A stretch of DNA of 64,000 bases. It comes from Streptococcus pneumoniae. GTDB taxonomy: Bacteria > Bacillota > Bacilli > Lactobacillales > Streptococcaceae. The notes under the pieces are model-generated. The model ran no database searches, was not told the origin of the DNA, and saw nothing but the letters and a program-made list of their open reading frames with translations. Location of the stretch: positions 1 through 64,000 of the forward strand of contig NZ_CFGI01000003.1 in NCBI RefSeq assembly GCF_001347015.1. Direction: 5' to 3'. Positions 53,152-62,667 of the stretch are shown in pieces (position 1 is the stretch's first letter; each line of letters opens with the position of its first letter). The position numbers and the translations under genes are program-made.

Positions 53152-55140
53152 ATGTTTCGATTAACCAATAAGTTAGCGGTATCGAACTTGATTAAAAACC
53201 GCAAACTCTACTATCCTTTTGCGCTGGCTGTTCTCTTGGCGGTCACTGTCACCTATCTCTTTTACTCTCTAACTTTCAATCCTAAGATTGCGGAAATCCG
53301 TGGAGGAAACACCATTCAAGCTACTCTAGGATTTGGTATGTTTGTTGTCACCCTTGCGTCAGCCATTATCGTCCTTTATGCCAATAGTTTTGTTATGAAA
53401 AACCGTTCCAAGGAACTGGGAATTTATGGCATGTTGGGATTGGAAAAGCGCCATCTGATCAGTATGACCTTTAAGGAGTTAGTGCTATTTGGGATTCTAA
53501 CTGTTGGAGCAGGTATCGGTATTGGAGCCTTGTTTGATAAGTTAATTTTCGCTTTCCTACTCAAACTAATGAAGTTGAAGGTTGAACTGGTTTCTACCTT
53601 CCAGATGAAAGTTGTCATTACAGTACTTGTTGTCTTTGGTTTGATTTTCCTAGGCCTCATGTTCCTGAATGCCCTTCGAATCGCTCGTATGAATGCTCTC
53701 CAGCTCTCGCGTGAGAAAGCAAGGGGAGAGAAAAAAGGTCGCTTCCTACCTCTCCAAACGATTCTTGGTTCCATTAGTTTAGGGATTGGCTACTATCTTG
53801 CCCTTACTGTAAAAGATCCTCTTACAGCCTTAACAACTTTCTTCATAGCTGTTTTGCTGGTTATCTTTGGTACCTATCTCTTGTTTAATGCAGGTATTAC
53901 CGTTTTCCTTCAAATCTTAAAGAAAAATAAGAAATACTATTACCAACCAAATAACCTCATCTCTGTTTCCAACTTGATTTTCCGTATGAAGAAAAATGCG
54001 GTTGGACTAGCAACTATCGCTATTTTGTCAACAATGGTTTTGGTAACTATGTCAGCAGCGACAAGCATTTTCAATTCCGCAGAAAGCTTTAAAAAAGTTC
54101 TAAATCCTCATGATTTTGGAGTTTCAGGGCAAAATGTTGAAAAAGAAGACTTGGACAAACTCTTGAGCCAGTTTGCAAGTGACAAAGGTTATAAGATTAA
54201 AGAGAAAGAAGTGATTCGTTACACTTACTTTGGTGTTGCGACCCAAGAAGGAAATAAGTTAACCCTTTTTGAAAAAGGACAAAATCGTGTCCAACCCACA
54301 ACAGTTTTCATGGTATTTGACCAAAAAGATTATGAAAATATGACTGGTCAAAAACTGTCTCTATCAGGAAATGAGGTCGGACTCTTTGCAAAGAATGAGG
54401 GAGTTAAAGAACAGAAAACTCTAACTCTGAATGATCATCAATTTTCTGTCAAAGAAGAATTTAATAAAGATTTCATTGTCAACCATGTCCCAAATCAGTT
54501 TAATATTTTGACTGCTGATTACAATTACCTTGTTGTACCTGATTTACAAGCCTTTTTGGATCAATTCCCAGATTCGGCTATCTATAATCAGTTTTACGGT
54601 GGCATAAATGTAAATGCCAGTGAAGAAGAACAACTCAAGGTCGCTGAAGAATATGATAAATACCTCGATCAATTTAATGCTCAATTAAACACGGAAGGTA
54701 GCTATGTGTATGGTAGTAATTTATCAGATGCTAGTGCTCAGATGAGTGCCCTCTTTGGTGGTGTCTTCTTTATCGGTATTTTCCTATCCATTATCTTTAT
54801 GGTCGGAACCGTTCTGGTCATCTACTACAAACAAATTTCTGAAGGCTACGAAGACCGTGAGCGCTTTATTATCTTGCAGAAAGTCGGTTTGGATCAAAAG
54901 CAAATCAAGCAAACCATTAACAAACAGGTTTTAACTGTTTTCTTCCTTCCTTTGCTTTTTGCCTTCATACATCTAGCCTTTGCCTACCATATGCTTAGTC
55001 TTATTTTAAAAGTGATTGGTGTACTAGATACGACTATGATGTTGATTGTGACCTTGTCTATCTGCGCTATCTTCCTCATCGCCTATGTGCTGATTTTCAT
55101 GATTACATCAAGAAGTTATCGCAAGATTGTGCAAATGTAA
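53152..55140 (+). CDS. bceB: Bce-type ABC transporter, permease
   Basis: A 662-aa FtsX-domain permease. Ten hydrophobic segments in the Bce order are apparent: one at about 20-40, three at about 60-170, two at about 200-245, one at about 285-305 before a large outer domain (about 310-525), and three at the end (about 530-560, 590-620, 630-655). The large outer domain before the final helices is the hallmark of BceB and is thought to bind the antibiotic or its lipid complex and to signal to a BceS-type kinase. The kinase and regulator genes are not in this window. It overlaps nothing and ends at a terminator. Confidence 0.88.
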   Translation: MFRLTNKLAVSNLIKNRKLYYPFALAVLLAVTVTYLFYSLTFNPKIAEIRGGNTIQATLGFGMFVVTLASAIIVLYANSFVMKNRSKELGIYGMLGLEKRHLISMTFKELVLFGILTVGAGIGIGALFDKLIFAFLLKLMKLKVELVSTFQMKVVITVLVVFGLIFLGLMFLNALRIARMNALQLSREKARGEKKGRFLPLQTILGSISLGIGYYLALTVKDPLTALTTFFIAVLLVIFGTYLLFNAGITVFLQILKKNKKYYYQPNNLISVSNLIFRMKKNAVGLATIAILSTMVLVTMSAATSIFNSAESFKKVLNPHDFGVSGQNVEKEDLDKLLSQFASDKGYKIKEKEVIRYTYFGVATQEGNKLTLFEKGQNRVQPTTVFMVFDQKDYENMTGQKLSLSGNEVGLFAKNEGVKEQKTLTLNDHQFSVKEEFNKDFIVNHVPNQFNILTADYNYLVVPDLQAFLDQFPDSAIYNQFYGGINVNASEEEQLKVAEEYDKYLDQFNAQLNTEGSYVYGSNLSDASAQMSALFGGVFFIGIFLSIIFMVGTVLVIYYKQISEGYEDRERFIILQKVGLDQKQIKQTINKQVLTVFFLPLLFAFIHLAFAYHMLSLILKVIGVLDTTMMLIVTLSICAIFLIAYVLIFMITSRSYRKIVQM

Positions 55141-55145
55141 AAAAG

Positions 55146-55176
55146 ATACCTCGACTTCAAAATCGAGGTATTTCTT
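55146..55176 (+). terminator. Terminator after the Bce-type transporter
   Basis: Stem ATACCTCGA/TCGAGGTAT (55146-55154 and 55163-55171) followed by a T-rich run, just after the stop codon. Confidence 0.75.
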
Positions 55177-55183
55177 GTATTTT

Positions 55184-55468
55184 ATACTCAATGAAAATCA
55201 AAAAGCAAACTAGGAAGCTAGCCGCAGGTTGTTCAAAACACCGTTTTGAGGTTGTAGATAAGACTGACGAAGTCAGCTCAAAACACCGTTTTGAGGTTGT
55301 AGATAAGACTGACGAAGTCAGCTCAAAACACCGTTTTGAGGTTGCAGATAGAACTGACGAAGTCAGCTCAAAACACCGTTTTGAGGTTGCAGATAGAACT
55401 GACGAAGTCAGTAACATATACACGGCAAGGCAACGCTGACGTGGTTTGAAGAGATTTTCGAAGAGTAT
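55184..55468 (-). repeat. Expanded BOX element (four tandem boxB units)
   Basis: Starts ATACTCAATG (boxC side) and ends CGAAGAGTAT (boxA side). Between them four near-identical 45-bp boxB units follow each other (CTGACGAAGTCAG, CTCAAAACACCG, TTTTGAGGTTG). The last two units share GTTGCAGATAGAA where the first two have GTTGTAGATAAGA, so the expansion was stepwise. Its right edge overlaps the stop codon of the VIT1-like gene. Confidence 0.94.
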
Positions 55469-56163
55469 TAAATGCTGAAAAGTTGTCCTAGCAGAAAGGT
55501 AACGCCCATAGTTAAGAGACCAATAGCAAGGTTCCGAATCATAGCTGTTTTGGTTGGAGCCTTTCCAAGGCTAGCACTAGTGTAGCCAGTGAGAAGAAGG
55601 GCCACACCGACGATAAGGACAGTAGCAGGGATGCGGTATTCACTTGGGAAAACGGTAATTGAAAGCATTGGTGGTAAGCTACCAAGGAAAAAAGAAATAA
55701 AGCTAGAGATAGCAGCATGCCAAGGATTGGTAAACTCTTCATACTCAATCCCATATTTTTCCTCTACCAAAGCCTTGAGCGGATTATTTAAAAAGGCTTT
55801 GTTGGTGAGAAGTTGGGCTGATGTTTCACACTCACCATTTTGAATATAGGCAGCATAGAGGGAATTTTTGGCTAGTTCCATATCCTGATCTAGCAAGACT
55901 TGCTCACGCGCAACGGCTGCTTCCTCGGTATCTTTTTGAGTTGAAACGGATACATATTCTCCACCAGCCATTGAAAAGGCACCAGCTAGGATAGCCGCAA
56001 ACCCTGATAAAAAGATAATCCAGATATTGCTCGTGGCACTAGCAACCCCGATAACCACACCAGCAATGGAAATAATCCCATCATTTGCACCAAGAACACC
56101 AGCACGTAGGATATTTAAACGACCTGCAAAGTTTGAATCAATTTCGTGATTTGTTTCTGACAT
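55468..56163 (-). CDS. VIT1/CCC1-family transporter
   Basis: A 231-aa membrane protein of the vacuolar iron transporter type. Bacterial members are thought to export Fe2+ or Mn2+. Helices are seen at about 27-47 (GANDGIISIAGVVIGVA), 50-72, 150-170, 178-200 and 208-230. The cytoplasmic metal-binding helices between (about 75-140) are rich in Glu (EEAAVAREQ, ECETSAQ). The ATG at 56163 is set by AAAGGAG upstream; the longer frame from 56355 has no ribosome binding site. The stop codon TAA abuts the BOX element. Confidence 0.88.
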   Translation of the reverse strand: MSETNHEIDSNFAGRLNILRAGVLGANDGIISIAGVVIGVASATSNIWIIFLSGFAAILAGAFSMAGGEYVSVSTQKDTEEAAVAREQVLLDQDMELAKNSLYAAYIQNGECETSAQLLTNKAFLNNPLKALVEEKYGIEYEEFTNPWHAAISSFISFFLGSLPPMLSITVFPSEYRIPATVLIVGVALLLTGYTSASLGKAPTKTAMIRNLAIGLLTMGVTFLLGQLFSI

Positions 56164-56182
56164 ATTATTCTCCTTTTTATCC

Positions 56183-56211
56183 AGTATAAAGGAAAAATAT
56201 AGGGAAATCAA
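56183..56211 (-). promoter_or_regulatory. Promoter of the VIT1/CCC1 gene
   Basis: On the minus strand, TTGATT and TATACT are spaced by 17 bp, 19 nt before the start codon. Confidence 0.6.
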
Positions 56212-56445
56212 TCTTTTAAAAGTATCTGAAAAAAGTTGCACGATTTTAATGATATAAAAATGTCGACATCTTCTCTGATAGATCAAACACCGAAGGTAAA
56301 GAATATAGAATAGCATAAAAAATTTTAAATTAAATACGATAAACATTTTGTTCACTTTATAATCGTTTACAAGAGAATAATGAGTATTAAATCAAATAAA
56401 ATCCAAATATTTTGCGAACTTTTTTATATTTTTTTCGTAAAAGGC

Positions 56446-56474
56446 TTTACAAGTTCTTAAAAACATGATATAGT
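56446..56474 (+). promoter_or_regulatory. Promoter of the structured leader RNA
   Basis: TTTACA (56446-56451) and TATAGT (56469-56474, preceded by TGA) at exactly 17 bp. No start codon with a ribosome binding site follows for almost 400 nt. Confidence 0.7.
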
Positions 56475-56480
56475 AATGGA

Positions 56481-56808
56481 GCTTAGAAAATGAGATGATG
56501 TTTTCTAGCAAATATAAACCCGAGTAAAAAATGCCTACGGACAGGCAGGGTTGAATGCCGAAGCGTGGTTGAAAAGCCACATTATTGATAGGGTTAAAAG
56601 CCTACTTTTATAAGTTGATGTTAGGACACTTGTCCTAATTCATAAATTTTTAGTGTGGTGAAAGCACACGTCATCTTGTGAAACGATCAATAAAGTACGT
56701 AATATTTGCTACTAGAGAGTTAGGAAACATCGGGAACAGACATACTCAACAGAAACAAACATAAAAACGTCAGAAGATTGCAGAGCAGGTGAAAACCTGC
56801 TCTTTTTT
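56481..56808 (+). ncRNA. Structured RNA, possible cis-regulatory leader of the polyamine operon
   Basis: About 328 nt from a predicted start near 56481 to an intrinsic terminator. Many helices are visible: GCCT/AGGC (56533-56546), GTGGTT-GAAA-AGCCAC (56565-56580, a GNRA tetraloop), TTAGGAC/GTCCTAA (56621-56638), GTGTG/CACAC (56653-56669) and a long-range closing pair CCCGA (56519-56523) with TCGGG (56730-56734). GGCA at 56544-56547 can pair instead with TGCC at 56556-56559, so two folds compete. I see no coding frame and recognise no named family (tmRNA, RNase P, T-box and M-box were considered). It is either an independent RNA gene or an attenuated leader for the polyamine genes that start 60 nt after its end. 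Confidence 0.65.
56782..56808 (+). terminator. Terminator/attenuator ending the structured RNA
   Basis: Perfect 9-bp stem AGAGCAGGT/ACCTGCTCT with a GAAA loop and six or more T's. It lies 64 nt before the decarboxylase start and no good second promoter is seen between, so read-through may control the operon. Confidence 0.85.
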
Positions 56809-56871
56809 CATGAGTCAACCTTTAGTTCCTTAGTTTTCATACGGTTCTAAAAATATGGAGAGGAGTATGTC

Positions 56872-58332
56872 TTGAAAGAGTTAGATCAAAACCAAGCCCC
56901 AATTTATGAGGCCTTGGTGAAGTTACGCAAGAAAAGGATTGTTCCCTTTGATGTTCCAGGTCACAAGCGTGGACGGGGAAATCCAGAACTTGTCGAACTC
57001 TTAGGAGAAAAATGTGTAGGCATTGATGTCAATTCGATGAAACCCTTGGATAATCTTGGTCATCCTATTTCGATTATTCGGGATGCAGAGGAGCTGGCAG
57101 CTGATGCTTTTGGAGCTAGCCATGCTTTTCTTATGATTGGGGGAACAACCTCATCGGTGCAGACTATGATTCTGGCAACCTGCAAGGCAGGAGATAAGAT
57201 TATTCTGCCACGTAATGTCCACAAATCTGCTATCAATGCGCTGGTTCTATGTGGTGCCATTCCCATCTATATCGAGATGAGTGTAGATCCTAAGATTGGT
57301 ATCGCTTTAGGTCTTGAAAATGACCGAGTTGCACAGGCAATAAAGGACCATCCAGATGCCAAGGCCATTTTGATTAACAATCCTACTTACTACGGCATCT
57401 GTTCAGACCTAAAGGGGTTGACAGAAATGGCTCATGAAGCTGGTATGATGGTTTTAGTAGATGAAGCCCACGGAGCGCATTTGCATTTCACTGATAAACT
57501 TCCAATTTCTGCTATGGATGCAGGAGCTGATATGGCAGCAGTTTCCATGCATAAGTCTGGTGGGAGTTTGACCCAAAGTTCGCTTCTTTTAATCGGAGAG
57601 CAGATGAACCCTGAGTACGTTCGTCAGATCATCAATCTGACCCAGTCAACATCCGCCTCTTACTTGTTGATGGCTAGCTTGGATATTTCACGTCGCAACT
57701 TAGCTCTTCGTGGAAAAGAGTCTTTTGAGAAAGTCATTGAGCTCTCCGAGTACGCTCGCCGTGAAATCAATGCCATAGGTGGCTATTATGCCTACTCAAA
57801 AGAGTTAATAGATGGTGTTTCGGTTTGCGATTTTGACGTGACCAAGTTGTCAGTTTATACTCAGGGTATTGGCTTAACAGGTATCGAGGTTTATGACCTC
57901 CTGCGCGATGAATACGACATTCAGATTGAGTTTGGTGATATTGGCAATATCTTGGCCTATATTTCGATTGGTGACCGTATCCAAGACATCGAGCGCTTGG
58001 TCGGTGCTTTGGCTGATATCAAGAGACTCTATTCACGAGATGGGAAGGACTTGATAGCTGGAGAATATATCCAGCCCGAGTTGGTGTTATCTCCTCAGGG
58101 AGCCTTCTATTCAGAGAGAAAAAGTTTGTCTTTAGACGAATCTGTTGGACAAGTCTGTGGGGAATTTGTCATGTGCTATCCTCCAGGAATCCCTATCTTG
58201 GCTCCTGGCGAACGCATTACACGTGAAATTGTAGACTATATCCAATTTGCCAAGGAACGTGGTTGCTCCCTTCAAGGGACGGAAGACCCAGATGTCAATC
58301 ACATCAACGTCATTAAGAGAAAGGAGAACTAG
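56872..58332 (+). CDS. speA: Orn/Lys/Arg-type decarboxylase (probable arginine decarboxylase)
   Basis: PLP enzyme of 486 aa of the short, Gram-positive aspartate-aminotransferase-fold class (Bacillus SpeA-like). The PLP lysine is in SMHKSGGSLTQSS near residue 228, VDEAHGAH holds the cofactor-contacting Asp and His, and the C-terminal PPGIPILAPGE block is typical. The neighbours aguA and aguB use agmatine, which favours arginine as substrate; pneumococcal annotation often calls it lysine decarboxylase (cad). The start is TTG at 56872 with GAGAGGAG upstream, because the nearby ATG runs at once into a stop. Confidence 0.9.
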   Translation: MKELDQNQAPIYEALVKLRKKRIVPFDVPGHKRGRGNPELVELLGEKCVGIDVNSMKPLDNLGHPISIIRDAEELAADAFGASHAFLMIGGTTSSVQTMILATCKAGDKIILPRNVHKSAINALVLCGAIPIYIEMSVDPKIGIALGLENDRVAQAIKDHPDAKAILINNPTYYGICSDLKGLTEMAHEAGMMVLVDEAHGAHLHFTDKLPISAMDAGADMAAVSMHKSGGSLTQSSLLLIGEQMNPEYVRQIINLTQSTSASYLLMASLDISRRNLALRGKESFEKVIELSEYARREINAIGGYYAYSKELIDGVSVCDFDVTKLSVYTQGIGLTGIEVYDLLRDEYDIQIEFGDIGNILAYISIGDRIQDIERLVGALADIKRLYSRDGKDLIAGEYIQPELVLSPQGAFYSERKSLSLDESVGQVCGEFVMCYPPGIPILAPGERITREIVDYIQFAKERGCSLQGTEDPDVNHINVIKRKEN

Positions 58333-59193
58333 ATGGATTTATGGTTTTCTGAAGTTCATACTCCAGATGTCAAATTATCCTTGAGAACAGCCAAACAACT
58401 CTACGCTGGAAAAAGTGAATGGCAGGATATCGAAGTCTTGGATACACCAGCTTTTGGTAAAATACTGATTTTAAATGGGCATGTCTTGTTTTCAGATGCT
58501 GATGATTTTGTCTATAATGAAATGACTGTCCACGTTCCCATGGCTGTGCATCCCAATCCCAAGAAAGTCTTGGTTATTGGGGGTGGTGACGGTGGTGTTG
58601 CCCAAGTATTAACACTCTATCCTGAACTGGAACAAATCGATATTGTGGAACCAGATGAGATGTTGGTTGAGGTCTGTCGTGAGTATTTCCCAGATTTTGC
58701 CGCAGGGCTAGACGATCCTCGTGTTACCATTTACTATCAAAATGGGCTACGCTTTTTGCGAAACTGCGAAGATGACTACGATATTATCATCAACGATGCG
58801 ACAGATCCCTTTGGACATACGGAAGGGCTCTTTACCAAGGAATTTTACGGTAACAGTTACAGAGCCTTGAAAGAAGACGGTATCATGATTTATCAGCATG
58901 GGAGTCCCTTCTTTGACGAGGATGAGTCAGCTTGCCGTAGCATGCACCGCAAGGTCAATCAAGCCTTTCCAATCAGTCGGGTCTACCAAGCCCACATCCC
59001 AACCAGTCCAGCTGGCTATTGGTTGTTTGGATTTGCATCGAAAAAATACCACCCTGTCAAAGATTTTGACAAGGAAGGCTGGAAAAAACGCCAGCTTTTC
59101 ACAGAATACTACACTGCAAACTTACACGTGGGAGCCTTTATGTTACCCAAGTATGTTGAGGACATTTTAGAAGAAGAGGAAGGAAAAAAATGA
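58333..59193 (+). CDS. speE: Spermidine synthase
   Basis: Aminopropyltransferase (286 aa) that normally moves an aminopropyl group from decarboxylated SAM to putrescine. The SAM-type core has VLVIGGGDGGVAQ (near 76-88), the acidic IDIVEPDEM strand and the catalytic INDATDPFGHTEGLF loop (near 155-169). It starts on the base after the decarboxylase stop codon, so translation is coupled. No SAM decarboxylase gene (speD) is in the operon, which leaves the aminopropyl donor unexplained within this window. Confidence 0.92.
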   Translation: MDLWFSEVHTPDVKLSLRTAKQLYAGKSEWQDIEVLDTPAFGKILILNGHVLFSDADDFVYNEMTVHVPMAVHPNPKKVLVIGGGDGGVAQVLTLYPELEQIDIVEPDEMLVEVCREYFPDFAAGLDDPRVTIYYQNGLRFLRNCEDDYDIIINDATDPFGHTEGLFTKEFYGNSYRALKEDGIMIYQHGSPFFDEDESACRSMHRKVNQAFPISRVYQAHIPTSPAGYWLFGFASKKYHPVKDFDKEGWKKRQLFTEYYTANLHVGAFMLPKYVEDILEEEEGKK

Positions 59194-60449
59194 GTCGTTT
59201 ACTAGTTATTGGATGTGGGGGCGTTGCCCAAGTTGCTATTTCAAAGATTTGCCAAGATAGCGAAACCTTTACAGAGATTATGATTGCTAGCCGTACCAAG
59301 TCAAAATGCGATGACTTGAAGGCTAAATTAGAAGGTAAAACAAGTACAAAGATTGAGACAGCTGCTCTTGATGCTGACAAGGTTCAAGAAGTGATTGCCC
59401 TGATTGAAAGCTACAAACCAGAAGCTGTTTTGAACGTAGCACTACCATATCAAGATTTAACCATTATGGACGCTTGTTTGGCAACAGGTGTTCACTATAT
59501 CGATACAGCCAACTACGAAGCAGAAGACACAGAAGACCCTGAGTGGCGTGCTATCTACGAAAAACGTTGTAAGGAACTTGGTTTTACAGCCTACTTTGAC
59601 TACTCATGGCAATGGGCTTATCAGGAGAAATTTAAAGAAGCTGGCTTGACCGCTCTTCTTGGTTCTGGTTTTGACCCAGGTGTGACTAGTGTCTTTTCAG
59701 CCTATGCTTTGAAACACTATTTTGATGAAATCCACTATATCGACATTTTAGACTGTAATGGTGGTGACCACGGTTATCCATTTGCGACAAACTTTAACCC
59801 AGAAATCAATCTACGCGAGGTTTCTGCGCCAGGTTCTTACTGGGAAGATGGAAAATGGGTTGAAGTGGAAGCTATGTCAATCAAGCGTGAGTATGATTTC
59901 CCTCAAGTTGGACAAAAAGATATGTATCTCCTTCACCATGAAGAAATTGAATCATTGGCCAAGAACATTCCAGGTGTTAAACGGATTCGCTTCTTTATGA
60001 CTTTTGGTCAATCATACTTGACGCACATGAAATGTCTTGAAAATGTTGGACTCCTTCGTACAGATACTATTAACTTCAACGGCCAAGAAATCGTGCCGAT
60101 TCAATTCTTAAAAGCCTTGCTTCCAGATCCTGCAAGCCTTGGCCCACGTACAGTTGGCAAAACCAATATCGGATGTATCTTTACAGGTGTAAAAGATGGC
60201 GTTGAAAAGACCATCTACATCTACAATGTTTGCGACCATCAGGAATGTTACGCAGAGGTTGGTTCGCAAGCTATTTCTTACACGACTGGCGTTCCAGCCA
60301 TGATTGGGACAAAATTAGTCATGAACGGAACTTGGAAGAAACCAGGAGTTTATAACCTTGAAGAGTTGGATCCAGACCCATTCATGGAAGCTCTAAATGA
60401 GTATGGTTTGCCTTGGGTTGTGGTTGAAAATCCACAAATGGTGGACTAA
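59190..60449 (+). CDS. Carboxynorspermidine/carboxyspermidine dehydrogenase (saccharopine dehydrogenase-like)
   Basis: NAD(P)H enzyme of 419 aa that condenses a diamine with aspartate semialdehyde to carboxy(nor)spermidine. The N-terminal Rossmann motif VIGCGGVAQVA (5-15) and the SGFDPGVTSVFSAYA block (near 157-171) mark the family. It is often labelled saccharopine dehydrogenase or Lys1, but the adjacent NspC gene argues for the polyamine role. It overlaps speE by 4 nt and its stop overlaps the next start by 1 nt. Confidence 0.9.
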   Translation: MSRLLVIGCGGVAQVAISKICQDSETFTEIMIASRTKSKCDDLKAKLEGKTSTKIETAALDADKVQEVIALIESYKPEAVLNVALPYQDLTIMDACLATGVHYIDTANYEAEDTEDPEWRAIYEKRCKELGFTAYFDYSWQWAYQEKFKEAGLTALLGSGFDPGVTSVFSAYALKHYFDEIHYIDILDCNGGDHGYPFATNFNPEINLREVSAPGSYWEDGKWVEVEAMSIKREYDFPQVGQKDMYLLHHEEIESLAKNIPGVKRIRFFMTFGQSYLTHMKCLENVGLLRTDTINFNGQEIVPIQFLKALLPDPASLGPRTVGKTNIGCIFTGVKDGVEKTIYIYNVCDHQECYAEVGSQAISYTTGVPAMIGTKLVMNGTWKKPGVYNLEELDPDPFMEALNEYGLPWVVVENPQMVD

Positions 60450-61576
60450 TGAAGCTAGAACAAGTACCAACACCAGCTTACGTCATTGACTTGGCAAAGT
60501 TAGAAACCAACTGCCGCATTTTACAATATGTACAAGAAGAAGCTGGTTGCAAGGTTTTGCTTGCCCAGAAAGCATATTCTCTTTACAAAACCTATCCCTT
60601 GATTAGTCAGTATCTATCTGGTACGACGGCTAGTGGTCTATACGAGGCCAAGCTAGCTAGGGAAGAATTTCCTGGCGAAGTCCATGTTTTTGCACCTGCT
60701 TTCAAGGATGCAGACTTGGAGGAATTGCTGGAGATAACAGACCATATCGTTTTTAACTCGGAGAGACAATTGCGTAAACATGGGCCTCGTTGTCGGGAGG
60801 CTGGTATAAGCGTGGGTCTGCGACTTAACCCTCAGTGTTCAACTCAAGGAGATCATGCTCTCTATGATCCTTGTGCACCAGGTTCTCGTTTTGGAGTCAC
60901 TTTAGACAAGATTCCTAGTGATTTGCTGGAATTGGTAGACGGTCTTCATTTTCACACCCTTTGCGAGCAGGGAGCAGATGATTTACAGACAACTTTGAAA
61001 GCTGTAGAAGAGCAGTTTGGAACCTATTTACATCACGTTAAATGGCTCAATATGGGGGGCGGACACCACATCACAAGAGAAGGTTACGATGTGGATTTGC
61101 TGATTTCTGAGATTAAGCGAATCCGAGAAACTTACAATCTTGAAGTCTATATAGAGCCTGGTGAAGCCATTGCGCTCAATGCAGGTTATCTAGCAACTGA
61201 AGTATTGGATATTGTCGAAAACGGTATGGAAATCTTGGTTTTAGATGCCTCTGCAACCTGCCATATGCCTGATGTACTTGAGATGCCCTATCGTCCACCT
61301 TTGAGAAATGGCTTTGAGGCACAGGAAAAAGCCCATACCTATAGACTGTCTTCCAATACTTGTCTGACGGGTGATGTAATTGGTGATTATAGCTTTGAAA
61401 ATCCAGTCCAAATTGGAGACAGACTTTATTTTGAAGATATGGCTATTTATTCCTTTGTCAAAAATAATACCTTTAATGGTATTGGATTACCAAGTCTCTA
61501 TCTCATGGACGAGCAGGGTGACTGCAGCTTAGTCAAAGCCTTTGGCTATCAAGATTTTAAAGGGAGATTATCATGA
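60449..61576 (+). CDS. nspC: Carboxynorspermidine decarboxylase
   Basis: Alanine-racemase-fold PLP decarboxylase (375 aa) that converts carboxyspermidine or carboxynorspermidine to the free triamine. The PLP lysine is in [10 protein letters not shown] (near 41), the glycine loop in [11 protein letters not shown] (near 198) and the substrate/cofactor block in [15 protein letters not shown] and SATCHMPD. With the preceding dehydrogenase it makes spermidine without decarboxylated SAM. It overlaps both neighbours by 1 and 4 nt. Confidence 0.93.
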   Translation: MKLEQVPTPAYVIDLAKLETNCRILQYVQEEAGCKVLLAQKAYSLYKTYPLISQYLSGTTASGLYEAKLAREEFPGEVHVFAPAFKDADLEELLEITDHIVFNSERQLRKHGPRCREAGISVGLRLNPQCSTQGDHALYDPCAPGSRFGVTLDKIPSDLLELVDGLHFHTLCEQGADDLQTTLKAVEEQFGTYLHHVKWLNMGGGHHITREGYDVDLLISEIKRIRETYNLEVYIEPGEAIALNAGYLATEVLDIVENGMEILVLDASATCHMPDVLEMPYRPPLRNGFEAQEKAHTYRLSSNTCLTGDVIGDYSFENPVQIGDRLYFEDMAIYSFVKNNTFNGIGLPSLYLMDEQGDCSLVKAFGYQDFKGRLS

Positions 61577-62658
61577 TGGACAGTCCAAAAAAATTAGGCT
61601 ATCGCATGCCAGCAGAGTACGAACCACACCATGGTACCCTCATGATATGGCCGACTCGACCAGGTTCATGGCCCTTTCAAGGAAAAGCTGCTAAAGCAGC
61701 ATTTAGCCAGATTATCAAAACCATTGCAGAAGGGGAAAGAGTCTATCTTTTGGTGGACCAAGACTACTTAGCTGAAGCCCAAAACTACCTTGGAGATAGC
61801 GTTGTTTATTTAGACATTCCCACCAATGATGCCTGGGCGCGTGATACTGGCCCAACCATTCTCGTCAATGATAAAGGCCAGAAATTAGCTGTGGATTGGT
61901 CTTTCAATGCTTGGGGTGGTGCTGTTGATGGTCTCTACCAAAACTATGAAGATGATGACCAAGTAGCCTGTCGTTTTGCTGAGGTTTTGGAAATGCCTGT
62001 TTACGATGCTAAGCCTTTCGTCCTTGAAGGCGGAGCCATTCATAGCGATGGTCAAGGAACCATTCTTGTGACTGAAAGTTGCCTTCTAAGCCCTGGACGC
62101 AATCCTCATCTGACTAAAGAGGAAATTGAGAATACCTTATTAGAGTGCCTTGGAGCCGAAAAAGTTATCTGGCTTCCTTATGGTATTTATCAGGACGAAA
62201 CCAATGAACACGTTGACAATGTTGCTGCCTTTGTTGGTCCTGCTGAGCTTGTTTTGGCTTGGACAGACGACAAAAGCGATCCTCAATATGCCATGTCAGA
62301 AGCTGATTTAGCGCTTTTAGAAAAGGAAACAGATGCAAAAGGTCGCCCTTTCACTATTCATAAGCTTCCTATCCCAGCTCTTCATCAAGTTGTAACCAAA
62401 GAGGATTTGCCAGGCTACATCTATGAAGAAGGAGAAGAAGAGCGATACGCAGGTGAACGACTAGCAGCTTCCTACGTCAATTTCTATATTGCCAACAAGT
62501 CTGTTTTAGTGCCACAGTTTCAGGATAAAAACGACCAAGTAGCCTTAGATATCCTCAGTAAGTGTTTCCCAGATCGTAAAGTTGTCGGAATTCCAGCCAG
62601 AGATATTCTATTAGGTGGTGGCAATATTCACTGTATCACCCAACAAATCCCAGAATAG
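61573..62658 (+). CDS. aguA: Agmatine deiminase
   Basis: Amidinotransferase-fold enzyme (361 aa) turning agmatine into N-carbamoylputrescine and ammonia. The signature [14 protein letters not shown] (near 84-97), the [12 protein letters not shown] block (near 151) with the catalytic Glu and His region, and the nucleophile Cys in [14 protein letters not shown] at the end are all present. Two ATG codons are adjacent (61573 and 61576). It is followed 9 nt later by aguB. Confidence 0.95.
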   Translation: MMDSPKKLGYRMPAEYEPHHGTLMIWPTRPGSWPFQGKAAKAAFSQIIKTIAEGERVYLLVDQDYLAEAQNYLGDSVVYLDIPTNDAWARDTGPTILVNDKGQKLAVDWSFNAWGGAVDGLYQNYEDDDQVACRFAEVLEMPVYDAKPFVLEGGAIHSDGQGTILVTESCLLSPGRNPHLTKEEIENTLLECLGAEKVIWLPYGIYQDETNEHVDNVAAFVGPAELVLAWTDDKSDPQYAMSEADLALLEKETDAKGRPFTIHKLPIPALHQVVTKEDLPGYIYEEGEEERYAGERLAASYVNFYIANKSVLVPQFQDKNDQVALDILSKCFPDRKVVGIPARDILLGGGNIHCITQQIPE

Positions 62659-62667
62659 GAGAAAAAG

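Noticed and set aside
55184-55468. Regular 45-bp tandem repeats resembling a CRISPR array
   Set aside because: The units are contiguous with no variable spacers and match the boxB module of BOX elements; boxA and boxC flank them and no cas genes are near.
56481-56808. T-box, RNase P, M-box or 6S identity for the structured RNA
   Set aside because: T-box, RNase P and M-box signature sequences are not visible; 6S could be neither shown nor excluded by eye, so the RNA is left unnamed.
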